A DNA stretch of 64,000 nt from Macrostomum hystrix (Eukaryota > Platyhelminthes > Macrostomidae): contig CATNEN010000039.1 in NCBI GenBank assembly GCA_950097015.1, positions 15,780,501-15,844,500 of the forward strand, given 5' to 3'. The number at the start of each line of letters is the position of its first letter. Position 1 is the stretch's first letter. Below, piece after piece: positions 44,401-55,800 of this stretch. The notes under the pieces are model-generated. The model was not told the DNA's origin and did not search any database. It saw only the letters and a list, made by a program, of their open reading frames with translations. Position numbers and translations under genes: made by a program.

Positions 44401-45756
44401 CTCACACGAACGTTCCGGGGGTGTAAAATGAATCGCAGTCTAGAATGAAGGGGCCAGTAATCCTATCTTGTGTCTCGTGACATCGGCGGCCTTAATTACT
44501 CTTTTGCACAAGAAACTAAAAAGTACAAAATAATGAACACAAAATCTGCTTGAATATATATATTTACTCTGGAAGTCGTTGCCCCTTGATACTATTTGCA
44601 GCTCTACTGGTAAGAAAGAACTTTTAATAAATTTGAGGGGAATCAGGACTGCTATTTGAGACCTCTAGTTCCTATTTTGAGATTCTGTAGACTTACGATT
44701 CCCATTTTGGGATTTTGTAGACTTACGATTCCCATTTTGGGATTTTGTAGACTTCCAATTGCCATTTTGAGATTCTGTAATCTTCTAATTCCCATTTTAG
44801 GATTCCGTAGACTTTGGATTCCTATTTTGGGATTCTGTAGACTTCCGATTCCCATTTTGGGATTCTGTAGACTTCTAATTCCTATTTTGGGATTCTGTAG
44901 ACTTCCGATTCCCATTTTAGGATTCTGTAGACTTCCGATTCCCATTTTAGGATTCTGTAGACTTCCGATTCCCATTTTGGGATTCTGTAGACTTCTAATT
45001 CCTATTTTGGGATTCTGTAGACTTCCGATTCCCATTTTAGGATTCTGTAGACTTCTAATTCCTATTTTGGGATTCTGTAGACTTCCGATTCCCATTTTGG
45101 GATTCTGTAGACTTCTAATTCCTATTTTAGGATTCTGTAGACTTCCGATTCCCATTTTGGGATTCTGTAGACTTCCGATTCCCATTTTAGGATTCTGTAG
45201 ACTTCTAATTCCTATTTTGGGATTCTGTAGACTTCTAATTCCTATTTTGGGATTCTGTAGACTTCTAATTCCTATTTTGGGATTCTGTAGACTTCCCATA
45301 AGCATTTAGGGATTCTGTAGACTTCTAATTCCCATTTTGGGATTCCGTAAACTTCTAATTCCCATTTTGGGATTCCAAAGACTTCCGATTCCCACTTTGG
45401 GATTCTGTGGACATCGAATTCCCTCAATGGTGTTCTCCTGATTCTCCCATTCTTCGAGATAGCTGGGTTAGAGTGACAATTTCGTATATGCTAATGCTAT
45501 TATGTATCAGTTTTTGTACCTATTTATAGTGATAATTTTATATAATCTAGAAGCTAAAACGACCCAACAGTAAAAACATGTCTATGTCCGAAAACTTTGA
45601 ACACAAAGCAAATTAAAGCAGAGGAATTGAAAGACAAAATTTGATTATAACAAATAAAATACTTTTTTAAAGTTGAAATCATGGGCTCATCGACTGACTT
45701 GAAATTTAATTTCACACAGCCAGGTCAACTGGCCGCACATCAATGTCCGACCCAGC

Positions 45757-45816
<60 letters not shown>

Positions 45817-48800
45817 TCGATCAACTTCATCGTCTTCTTCCTCAAAACTTCGCCACAGCTCGAGCGCCAGCGGCGGCGGCGGAGGCGGAGGCGGCGGCCT
45901 TCAGGTTCGCGAAAACGACAAGTACATCATCATCGGGCCGCACCGCGACTCCAGCTCCGTCGACCTCGAAGAGATTCGCGAGACCTCCCTGCCGCATCCC
46001 GGCCGAGTGTTTGAAGTGTTCTCCCAGAGGCACCATTGCTACGATTTGATTCCCACAAGCAGCAAGCTGTTAGTGTTCGATCACAATCTAAACGTTAAGA
46101 AGGCCTTTTTCGCCCTGGTGTACAACGGCCTCCGAGCCGCCCCAGTGTGGGACTCTAATGCGCAGAGATTTGTCGGCATGCTGACAATCAGCGACTTCAT
46201 CAGCATACTGCATCATTTCTACCGCTCGGCTCTGGTGCCAATGGAGGAGCTGGAGACTCACAGGATCAGCACCTGGCGGGCACAACTGCAGGACCGGCTC
46301 AGGCCATTCCTGTGGATCTCGCCAGAGGCTTCCCTGTTGGATGCCATCCGACTGCTGCTGCACGCCAAGGTGACTGCGAGCCGGGGTTCGAATCCTGGCC
46401 TTCCTTGAATATTTTAAGCTTGGCTATGAAAATTCTAGATTTTCTAGAAAAATCTAGAATGCTTATCTCAATCTAGAATGCTTATCTCAATCTAGAATGC
46501 TTATCTCAATCTAGAATGCTGATCTCAATCTAGAATGCTGATCTCAATCTAGAATGCTTATCTAAATCTAGAATGCTGATCTCAATCTAGAATGCTTATC
46601 TAAATCTAGAATGCTGATCTCAATCTAGAATGCTGATCTCAATCTAGAATGCTTATCTAAATCTAGAATGCTTATCTCAATCTAGAATGCTTATCTAAAT
46701 CTAGAATGCTTATCTCAATCTAGAATGCTGATCTCAATCTAGAATGCTGATCTCAATCTAGAATGCTGACCTCAATCTAGAATGCTGATCTCAATCTAGA
46801 ATGCTGATCTCAATCTAGAATGCTTATCTCAATCTAGAATGCTTATCTCAATCTAGAATGCTTATCTCAATCTAGAATGCTTATCTCAATCTAGAATGCT
46901 GATCTCAATCTAGAATGCTTATCTCAATCTAGAATGCTGATCTCAATCTAGAATGCTTATCTAAATCTAGAATGCTTATCTCAATCTAGAATGCTGATCT
47001 CAATCTAGAATGCTGATCTCAATCTAGAATGCTGATCTCAATCTAGAATGCTGATCTCAATCTAGAATGCTTATCTAAATCTAGAATGCTTATCTCAATC
47101 TAGAATGCTGATCTCAATCTAGAATGCTGATCTCAATCTAGAATGCTGATCTCAATCTAGAATGCTTATCTAAATCTAGAATGCTGATCTCAATCTAGAA
47201 TGCTTATCTCAATCTAGAATGCTGATCTCAATCTAGAATGCTGATCTCAATCTAGAATGCTGATCTCAATCTAGAATGCTGATCTCAATCTAGAATGCTG
47301 ATCTCAATCTAGAATGCTTATCTAAATCTAGAATGCTTATCTCAATCTAGAATGCTTATCTCAATCTAGAATGCTGATCTCAATCTAGAATGCTGATCTC
47401 AATCTAGAATGCTGATCTCAATCTAGAATGCTGATCTCAATCTAGAATGCTGATCTCAATCTAGAATGCTTATCTAAATCTAGAATGCTTATCTCAATCT
47501 AGAATGCTTATCTCAATCTAGAATGCTTATCTCAATCTAGAATGCTGATCTCAATCTAGAATGCTGATCTCAATCTAGAATGCTGATCTCAATCTAGAAT
47601 GCTGATCTCAATCTAGAATGCTTATCTCAATCTAGAATGCTGATCTCAATCTAGAATGCTTATCTCAATCTAGAATGCTTATCTAAATCTAGAATGATTA
47701 TCTCAATCTAGAATGCTTATCTCAATCTAGAATGCTGATCTCAATCTAGAATGCTTATCTCAATCTAGAATGCTTATCTAAATCTAGAATGATTATCTCA
47801 ATCTAGAATGCTTATCTCAATCTAGAATGCTGATCTCAATCTAGAATGCTGATCTCAATCTAGAATGCTTATCTCAATCTAGAATGCTTATCTCAATCTA
47901 GAATGCTTATCTAAATCTAGAATGCTTATCTCAATCTATAATGCTTATCTCAATCTAGAATGCTTATCTCAATCTAGAATGCTTATCTAAATCTAGAATG
48001 CTTATCTCAATCTAGAATGCTTATCTCAATCTAGAATGCTTATCTCAATCTAGAATGCTTATCTCAATCTAGAATGCTTATCTCAATCTAGAATGCTGAT
48101 CTCAATCTAGAATGCTTATCTCAATCTAGAATGCTTATCTCAATCTAGAATGCTGATCTCAATCTAGAATGCTTATCTCAATCTAGAATGCTTATCTCAA
48201 TCTAGAATGTTTATCTCAATCTAGAATGCTTATCTCAATCTAGAATGCTGATCTCAATCTAGAATGCTTATCTCAATCTAGAATGCTGATCTCAATCTAG
48301 AATGCTGATCTCAATCTAGAATGCTTATCTCAATCTAGAATGCTGATCTCAATCTAGAATGCTGATCTCAATCTAGAATGCTTATCTAAATCTAGAATGA
48401 TTATCTCAATCTAGAATGCTTATCTCAATCTAGAATGCTTATCTCAATCTAGAATGCTTATCTAAATCTAGAATGCTGATCTCAATCTAGAATGCTTATC
48501 TCAATCTAGAATGCTGATCTCAATCTAGAATGCTGATCTCAATCTAGAATGCTTATCTCAATCTAGAATGCTGATCTCAATCTAGAATGCTTATCTCAAT
48601 CTAGAATGCTTATCTCAATCTAGAATGCTTATCTCAATCTAGAATGCTGATCTCAATCTAGAATGCTTATCTAAATCTAGAATGCTGATCTCAATCTAGA
48701 ATGCTGATCTCAATCTAGAATGCTTATCTCAATCTAGAATGCTTATCTCAATCTAGAATGTTTATCTCAATCTAGAATGCTTATCTCAATCTAGAATGCT

Positions 48801-49816
48801 TAGATTGCCACTCGCCCCTATCTTTAATCATTCAAACTATAACATTAATCCTAGAACTTAAATCCTCTAATTGGTGAAGCAATTGTTGAATTCAGTGTTC
48901 GAGTATTGCAATCACTCTTCAAACCAATCCGTTAAGGTTCACCGGCTGCCTGTGGTAGAGCCTCATACTGGCAACGCTCTGTTTATCCTCACCCACAAGC
49001 GCATCCTGAAGTACATCTACCTGAACATGCACCAGCTGCCGATGCCTGATTGGCTAGACTCGCCTCTGCAACAGCTGGGCATTGGAACCTATTCTGGTAT
49101 TCACACTGTGTCAGAGTCAACCCCGCTAGTGAAAGTGCTGAGTCTGTTTGTACAGCATAGAGTCAGCGCGTTGCCCGTGGTTACACCGGAAGGCCAATTG
49201 GCTGATATCTATTCGAAATTTGATGTCATTGTGAGTTGGTTTAAATTCATTGGAGGTTGTCGTCAAGTGGTCAGAGCATTGGACTCACGACTTAAAGGTC
49301 GGGGGTTCGATTCCGGACTTCACCGGAACAATCTGTGTCCTTCGGGCAAGACTGTTGTGAATTAAGCATCTTGCTCGGGGACTCAAATTGTTTCCCTCGG
49401 GCTGAGATTCGAACTCCCGACCTTTAGACCTTTACCGGTCCAAAGTTTCAATATAGCATTTTTTCTGTATCTCCCAAAAACCGACAAGCTACAACTGTCA
49501 CTCTAATCAACAGAACCTGGCTGCCACAAAGACCTACAACAACCTGGACCTGTCAGTGAGGGATGCCCTCCAGTATCGCCGGGATCGATTCGAAGGTGTC
49601 ACATCCTGCCGCGCCACGGACAGCCTTCGCTGCGCCATCGAGAAGCTGGTGACAGCCGAGGTTCATCGGTTGATTCTAGTAGATGACTCGCAACGGGTTG
49701 TGGGCGTGGTGTCATTGTCGGACATACTCAGCGCCATTGTGCTCAATCACGAAGCCCTGAGCCGTCTGGAAGGTCCAGCTGACAGCAAGGCTGTGATTGC
49801 CATGGAGATGGGCTAG
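40247..49816 (+). CDS. PRKAG: AMP-activated protein kinase gamma subunit
   Basis: Six coding exons join in phase: 40247-40462, 42361-42933, 43158-43233, 45720-46369, 48937-49230 and 49514-49816 (stop TAG). The product is 703 residues. It is the regulatory subunit that binds AMP, ADP or ATP and controls AMPK. Residues 1-310 are a long Ser-rich, basic extension (SLFKKFVTPRSAS, RQFLMDSFRPRLRSDN), as in long gamma-2-type isoforms. Then come 19 Gln in a row, Ser-rich and Gly-rich tracts. CBS1 has HHCYDLIPTSSKLLVFD and GMLTISDFI; CBS2 spans exons 4-5 with VHRLPVVEP and ILTHKRIL; CBS3 has SALPVV and IYSKFDVI; CBS4 has AEVHRLILVDD and VVSLSDIL. The nucleotide-site residues D, R, D and D of the animal gamma pattern are retained. 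The ATG at 45743 (M297) could start a short isoform. Introns 1, 3 and 4 consist largely of satellites. Confidence 0.93.
40735..40875. repeat. GATA tetranucleotide microsatellite (AMPK gamma intron 1)
   Basis: About 35 copies of GATA with occasional TTGATA and TGAATA interruptions. Open frames of Ile/Tyr/Leu/Ser on the minus strand are artefacts of this. Confidence 0.97.
40990..41220. repeat. Degenerate tandem repeat, about 22 bp (AMPK gamma intron 1)
   Basis: Around ten diverged copies of ATGAAACATGTTAGACAGAT and variants (GAAACCTGTTAGACAGATAC). Unit length varies slightly. Confidence 0.9.
41620..41935. repeat. Pyrimidine-rich repeat, about 40 bp (AMPK gamma intron 1)
   Basis: A C/T-rich tract resolving into about four units with CCCACTCCCCAATCTACTTC and TCTCACTCTCCCCATCCCAC. 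Confidence 0.85.
41975..42340. repeat. 31-bp tandem array (AMPK gamma intron 1)
   Basis: About 12 copies of a 30 to 31-bp unit with ACAATGGGATTCTACAGACT and CCTGATTCCC. It ends about 20 bp before the exon 2 acceptor. Related in sequence to the array in intron 3 (44665-45415). Confidence 0.96.
43370..44050. repeat. 15 to 16-bp pyrimidine repeat array (AMPK gamma intron 3)
   Basis: About 43 units alternating CTGTCTCATTTCTCCC and CTGTCTCATCTATTCC types, intermixed without a fixed order. Confidence 0.95.
44051..44664. other. AMPK gamma intron 3, unique part
   Basis: Non-coding. Around 44255-44405 there are loose matches to the 36-bp repeat of the WSC gene region (AATGTACA, GAGTGTACATTG, CACTCCGAGCCTCCCTC), suggesting a decayed relative. 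Confidence 0.4.
44665..45415. repeat. 30-bp tandem array (AMPK gamma intron 3)
   Basis: About 25 copies of a 30-bp unit with CCCATTTTGGGATTCTGTAG and ACTTCCGATT or ACTTCTAATT. Because 30 is a multiple of 3 and stops are absent, both strands show 217-codon open frames; these are artefacts. Confidence 0.97.
45758..45814 (+). repeat. CAG microsatellite coding 19 glutamines
   Basis: Nineteen uninterrupted CAG codons in AMPK gamma exon 4, just after MSDPA. Pure CAG runs of this kind are length-unstable. Confidence 0.97.
46375..46410 (+). mobile_element. SINE box B remnant
   Basis: GAGCCGGGGTTCGAATCCTG just after the exon 4 donor resembles the tRNA-like box B of the SINE at 35814. Only about 30 bp is recognisable. 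Confidence 0.35.
46430..48800. repeat. 19-bp satellite filling AMPK gamma intron 4
   Basis: About 125 copies of AATCTAGAATGCTGATCTC, with TTATCTC and TTATCTA as the two other main variants. Indels are very rare over 2.37 kb. It occupies more than 90% of the intron that splits CBS2. Confidence 0.98.
49252..49450. mobile_element. Two SINE pieces in inverted orientation (AMPK gamma intron 5)
   Basis: Plus strand: TTGTCGTCAAGTGGTCAGAG (box A-like) and GGTTCGATTCC (box B) with GGAACAATCTGTGTCC. On the minus strand, reading from about 49450: GGTCGGGAGTTCGAATCTC and CCCGAGGGAAACAATTTGAG. The tails GTCCTTCGGGCAAGA and TCTTGCTCGGGGAC face each other and can pair. Confidence 0.6.
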
Positions 49817-51460
49817 CGATCTGGTGGCATTGATGGCTTTTCAAATCGAAATTTAATATACGAGCTAGAAAACTGAAAGCGTTATTATCAAACTGACTTT
49901 TCAAAAGATATTGTCCAAGTATGGGGCTTTGGTAGCCTTAACATTATCAGGCTAATTTACTATCGCTCTAGATAGAGCTAATTATCCCCACTACCGATTT
50001 TTTATCCCAAAAATTAATTAAATATCCCCACTATATACGAGCTAGTCAATTATCCCAATAGATAGTTAATTACATCACGAGCTACTTAATTATCCCACCA
50101 GATAGTTTATTGTCCCAATCAATAGTCAATTATCCCACGAGCTAGTAAATTATCCCAATAGATAGTTAATTATCACACGAGCAAGGTAATTATCCCACGA
50201 GCAAGGTAATTATCCCACGAGCAAGGTAATTATCCCACCAGGTAGTCAATTATCCCATGAGCTAGTCAATTATCCCACCAGGTAGCTTATTGTCCCAATG
50301 GATAGTTAATTATCCCAATAGATGGTTAGTTATCCCACCAGATAGTTACTTATCCCACAAGATAGTCAATTATCCCACAAGATAGTCAGTTATCCCACAA
50401 GATAGTCAATTATCCCACCAGATAGTTACTTAACCCACAAGATAGTCAATTATCCCACCAGATAGTTACTTATCCCACAAGATAGTCAATTATCCCACCA
50501 GATAGTTACTTATCCCACAAGATAGTCAGTTATCCCACAAGATAGTTACTTATCCCACAAGATAGTCAGTTAGCCCACAAGATAGTCAATTATCCCACAA
50601 GATAGTCAATTATCCCACAAGATAGTCAGTTATCCCACAAGATAGTCAGTTATCCCACAAGATAGTCAATTATCCCACCAGATAGTTACTTAACCCACAA
50701 GATAGTCAATTATCCCACCAGATAGTTACTTATCCCACAAGATAGTCAATTATCCCACAAGATAGTTACTTATCCCACAAGATAGTTACTTATCCCACAA
50801 GATAGTCAGTTATCCCACAAGATAGTCAATTATCCCACCAGATAGTTACTTAACCCACAAGATAGTCAATTATCCCACCAGATAGTTACTTATCCCACAA
50901 GATAGTCAATTATCCCACAAGATAGTTACTTATCCCACAAGATAGTTACTTATCCCACAAGATAGTCAGTTATCCCACAAGATAGTCAGTTATCCCACAA
51001 GATAGTCAATTATCCCACCAGATAGTTACTTAACCCACAAGATAGTCAATTATCCCACAAGATAGTCAATTATCCCACCAGTTAGTTAATTATCCCATTA
51101 GTTAGTAACGTATACCACTAGTTAGTTAATTATCCCACCAGTAAGTAACGTATACCACTAGTTAGTTAATTATCCCACCAGTAAGTAACTTATCCCACTA
51201 TTTAGTAAATTATCCCATCAGTAAGAAAATTATCCCACCAGTTAGTAACTTATCCCACAAGATAGTCAATTATCCCACAAGATAGTCAATTATCCCACAA
51301 GATAGTCAATTATCCCACAAGATAGTCAATTATCCCACAAGATAGTCAATTATCCCACCAGATAGTTACTTATCCCACAAGATAGTCAATTATCCCACCA
51401 GATAGTTACTTATCCCACAAGATAGTCAATTATCCCACCAGATAGTTACTTATCCGATAA
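49817..51460. repeat. 20-bp TTATCCCAC array
   Basis: Begins loosely at about 49970 after the AMPK gamma stop and becomes regular by 50330. The 20-bp unit is AATTATCCCACAAGATAGTC, with variants CCAGATAGTTACTT. Blocks of 5-8 units recur as groups. At 51070-51240 a GTTAGTTAATTATCCCACCA variant matches the array in the WSC intron. Confidence 0.95.
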
Positions 51461-51935
51461 GTCAGTAAACAATCTAACAGCAGTATATGGCTTTGAGCAA
51501 CCGTAATCTACCGTATTTATATTTGCGTACTTAATGCGTAACTGGCAAAATGTTTTCGGTAGAGGAGAAGTCCGATATAAAAAAAGCAATCGTCCTAACT
51601 TATTAATATCAAGTAAGCAACTAGTACGGAATGCAGTTTGTGGTTGTGTTCCAAATTTTTTATGCTCTTTTACTTGTATCGTTCGAGCTTTAAATATAAT
51701 GAAATCAATGTAAAGAATCAAATTTTGGTACGCATGTACTCAGAGTTAGGCAACTAGTCATGCATTGTATAAATTTTTATAAGTTTTTTGTTATCCGCAT
51801 TACACTACTACGAGCGTATAAGTAGCGCTTACAAAGTAGTACTTTTTATTTTCTTCTATCACATCAATGGAGATTACGACAATACATATATAATAAAATA
51901 ATTGGATTCTAATGACAACTTTAATGAAATTTCCT
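51461..51935. other. Spacer, no gene supported
   Basis: AT-rich sequence between two arrays. A 91-codon minus-strand frame at 51446-51721 has no supporting features. Confidence 0.4.
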
Positions 51936-52615
51936 AACCTCTCTCCCCTCTACCACTCTCCCGTCTACCTCTCTACCCTCTACCTCTCTGCCCTCTACCT
52001 ATCTCCTCTACCCTCTACCTCTCTCCCCTCTACCTCTCTCCCCTCTACCTTTCTCCCCACTATCTCTCTCCCCTCAAACTCTCTCCTCTCTAACTCTCTG
52101 CCCTCTACCTCTCTCCTCTACCTCTCTCCCCTCTACCTCTCTCCCCTCTACCACTCTCCAATCTACCTCTCTCTCCTCTACCTCTCCCTCTACCTCTCTC
52201 CCCTCTTCTCTCCCCTCTACCTCTCCCCTCTACCACTCTCCAATCTACCTCTCTCTCCTCTACCTCTCCCTCTACCTCTCTCCCCTCTACCTCTCTCCCC
52301 TCTTCTCTCCCCTCTACCTCTCACCCCTCTACCACTCTCCCCTCTACCTCACTCCCCTCTACCTCTCTCCCCTCTACCTCTTTCCCGTCTTCTCTCCCCT
52401 CTACCTGTCTCTCCTCTACCTCTCTCCCCTCTACCTCTCTCCCCTCTTCTCTCCCCTCTACCTCTCACCCCTCTACCTCTCTCCCCTCTACCTCTCTCTC
52501 CTCTGCTCTACCCTCAACCTCTCTATCCTCTACATCTCCCCTTCTACCTCTCTCTCCTCTACCTGTCCCCTACACCTCTCGCCTCTACTTTTCTCTCTCT
52601 TAATGCCTTTCTTCC
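51936..52615. repeat. CT-rich repeat array
   Basis: Units of CTCTCCCCTCTACCT (about 15 bp) in variable order over 0.68 kb. A polypyrimidine strand of this length can adopt triplex-type structures (general knowledge). Confidence 0.95.
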
Positions 52616-52881
52616 ATATTTATTTCTGAACTTCAAATTTATTTAAATCATCGCTGCCTAGACATATTGCTTCACGTAGGAGGAGGTTGGGGTTGACGGT
52701 TCGTGGCGACAGCCAATAGCGCCACACCGTTTCATCCATTGGTTCCAAAGCATCTCGACAGTATCTTTAGCTAAACCTTGAACGCTATTTTATTGAATGA
52801 AATCATTGGACTAGCCATTTGGACACAGCAGCAGAAGCAGCAGCAGCAGCAGCATCAACAGCTACATCAATACCACTAGCA

Positions 52882-55800
52882 ATGTTTCTTCAATTCCTTA
52901 CGGTCGCCCTAATCGGATGGCCTTTGATCTCCGCAGCGTCTTCCGCGGCCGTATCGCCTTCCGAGTCGTTTCGCTACCTTGGCTGCTATTTTCTCACCAA
53001 TCCTGACTACGTGTTGACCAATTCCGAACGGCAGGTGGGCGATAATTACGACCTGATGCCGTTCTACAGGCACAGCATGCCGGGACAGCTGGCGCCACAA
53101 AGATGCAGCGACTTCTGCCAGACCAAGGGCCTGCTGTTTGCCGCGCTGAAACAGGCCGAGTGCTCCTGCGGCTTTTCAATGGACGGCATGAGAACAGCCG
53201 AGACCAACTCGCTGGCTGAGCAGTGCTCAGTGAGGTGCGCCGGAGACACTAGCCAACGCTGCGGTGGAGCTAATGTCATCAGCGTGTACCAGGCTCTACC
53301 GGCGGTGCGAACCCAGCTGCCGAGACGGTGCCAGGGCGGCTTCTGGACTGTGCGGCTAAACAGATCCGAAGATAATGTGCCCAGCCTGGATGTGAGTACG
53401 GCTGCGGGTTGATTGACAGGTTGGGATGCGGAGTAATGTGGACAGTATGGTAGCAGTTGGTGACACAGCTAATGTTATCATCCCACCGTTGCTAATTAAT
53501 CCGACTGTTTTAGAAAATTACCCCACCGAAACGATATAATCCCTCAAGTTAGTAAACTATCCCCCAGTTAGTAAGTGATCTCACCTGTTAGTTAATTATC
53601 TCACCTGTTAGTAAATTATCCCATCAGTTAGTAAATTGTCCCATAAGTTAGTAAATTATCCCATCAGTTAGTAAGTTATCTCACCTGTTAGTTAATTATC
53701 TCACCTGTTAGTAAATTATCCCATCAGTTAGTAAACTATCCCATCAGTAAGAAAATTATCCCACCAGTTAGTAACTTACACCACTAGTTAGTTAATTATC
53801 CCACCAGTAAGTAACTTATCCCACTATTTAGTTAATTATCCCACCAGTTAGGAACTTATCCCACTAGTTAGTAAATTATCCCATCAGTTAGTAAATTATC
53901 CCATCAGTAAGAAAATTATCCCACCAGTTAGTAACTTATCTCACAAGTTAGTTAATTATCCCACAAGTTAGTAACTTATCCCACTAGTTAGTTAATTATC
54001 CCACCTGTTAGTTAATTATCTCACCTATTAGTAAATTATCCCATCAGTTAGTAAACTATCCCATCAGTAAGAAAATTATCCCACCAGTTAGTAACTTACA
54101 CCACTAGTTAGTTAATTATCCCACCAGTAAGTAACTTATCCCACTATTTAGTTAATTATCCCACCAGTTAGGAACTTATCCCACTAGTTAGTAAATTATC
54201 CCATCAGTTAGTAAATTATCCCATCAGTAAGAAAATTATCCCACCAATTAGTAACTTATCTCACAAGTTAGTTAATTATCCCACCAGTTAGTTAATTATC
54301 CCACCAGTTAGTAACTTATCCCACAACTTAGTTAATTATCCCACCAGTTAGTAACTTATCTCACAAGTTAGGTAATTATCCCACAAGTTAGTAACTTATC
54401 CCACTAGTTAGTTAATTATCCCACCAGTTAGTAAATTATCCAACCAGTTAGTTAATTATCCCACGAATTAGTTAATTATCCCACCAGTTAGTAAATAATC
54501 TCACCTGTTAGTAAATCATCCCACCAGTTAGTTATCATATTAGTTAGTAACTTATACCACTAGTTAGTTAATTATCCCACCAGTAAGTAACTTATCCCAC
54601 TATTTAGTAAATTATCCCATCAGTAAGAAAATTATCCCACCAGTTAGTAACTTATCCCACAAGTTAGTTAATTATCCCACCAGTTAGTAACTTATCCCAC
54701 AAGTTAGTTAATTATCCCATTAGTTAGTAAATTATTCCACCAGTTAGTTAATTGTCCCGCCAGCTAGTATAATTATTACACCACCAAGTAATTTTTAGTG
54801 GGATACCTTAAAAAATGTCGCCTTACCGCGGAATCGAGATCAGGGACATTGGCTCGAAAGGCAAACGCGCTAGACTGCTCTGCCACTCGAATAGGAAACT
54901 CCCTTTCAATAGATTTACAGACAAGTGACACCTTGACCAATTGAGACAGATATTGCGCTGCGCGTCTAAAGGGTATGTACAGCTGTTCAGTCCATGGACT
55001 CTGGCCTCGACACCCAACATTGCCTCGACATTGTATTGCGGACCATTTTACGATTTCGTAAAATGGAGTCAAATTATTTTAGGTCGCCTCAAAAGACCTC
55101 ATTGCCTCATATGTACATTGGTGCAAAGCCAACCTCGCTCCCTACAATGTACACTGGCTCAGATCCAACCTCACTCCCTCGAATGAACACTGGCTCAGAT
55201 CCAACCTCACTCCCTCGAATGTACACTGGCTCAGATCCAACCTCACTCCCTCGAATGTACACTGGCTCAGATCCAACCTCACTCCCTCGAATGTACACAG
55301 GCTCAGATCCAACCTCACTCCCTCGAATGTACACTGGCTCAGATCCAACCTCATTCCCTCGGATGTACCCTGGCTCAGATCCAACCTCACTCCCTCGGAT
55401 GTACCCTGTCTCAGATCCAACCTCACTCCCTCGGATGTACACTGTCTCAGATTCAACCTCACTCCCTCGGATGTACACTGGCTCAGATCCAACCTCACTC
55501 CCTCGGATGTACCCTGTCTCAGATCCAACCTCACTCCCTTGGATGTACACTGTCTCAGATTCAACCTCACTCCCTCGGATGTACACTGGCTCAGATCCAA
55601 CCTCACTCCCTCCAATGTACACTGGCTTAGAGACAAACTCACTCCCTCGGATGTACACTGGCTCAGAGCCAACCTCACTCCTTCCAATGTACACTGGCTC
55701 AGAGACAACCTCACTCCCTCCATGTACACTATTCGCCAGTGTTTAGCCAATAGGAAGTCCTACTTAATAGTTTCCACTAGGAAATCCCATTCGATTTTAA

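Noticed and set aside
44652-45309. Open frames of 217 codons on both strands
   Set aside because: They arise from a 30-bp tandem unit with no stops; the same array is open on both strands and there is no start context or splice logic.
45681-46049. Alternative Ser-rich frame through AMPK gamma exon 4
   Set aside because: The CAG run reads as Ser in this frame, but the CBS domains and intron phases require the Gln frame.
46430-48800. CRISPR array
   Set aside because: Repeats are contiguous with no unique spacers and the sequence is eukaryotic; it is a satellite.
51912-52646. 244-codon Leu/Ser/Pro-rich frame
   Set aside because: CT-rich repeat array; composition fully explained by the unit.
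55107-55750. Repeat proteins of about 200-250 codons on both strands
   Set aside because: Artefact of the 36-bp unit, which keeps frames open on both strands.
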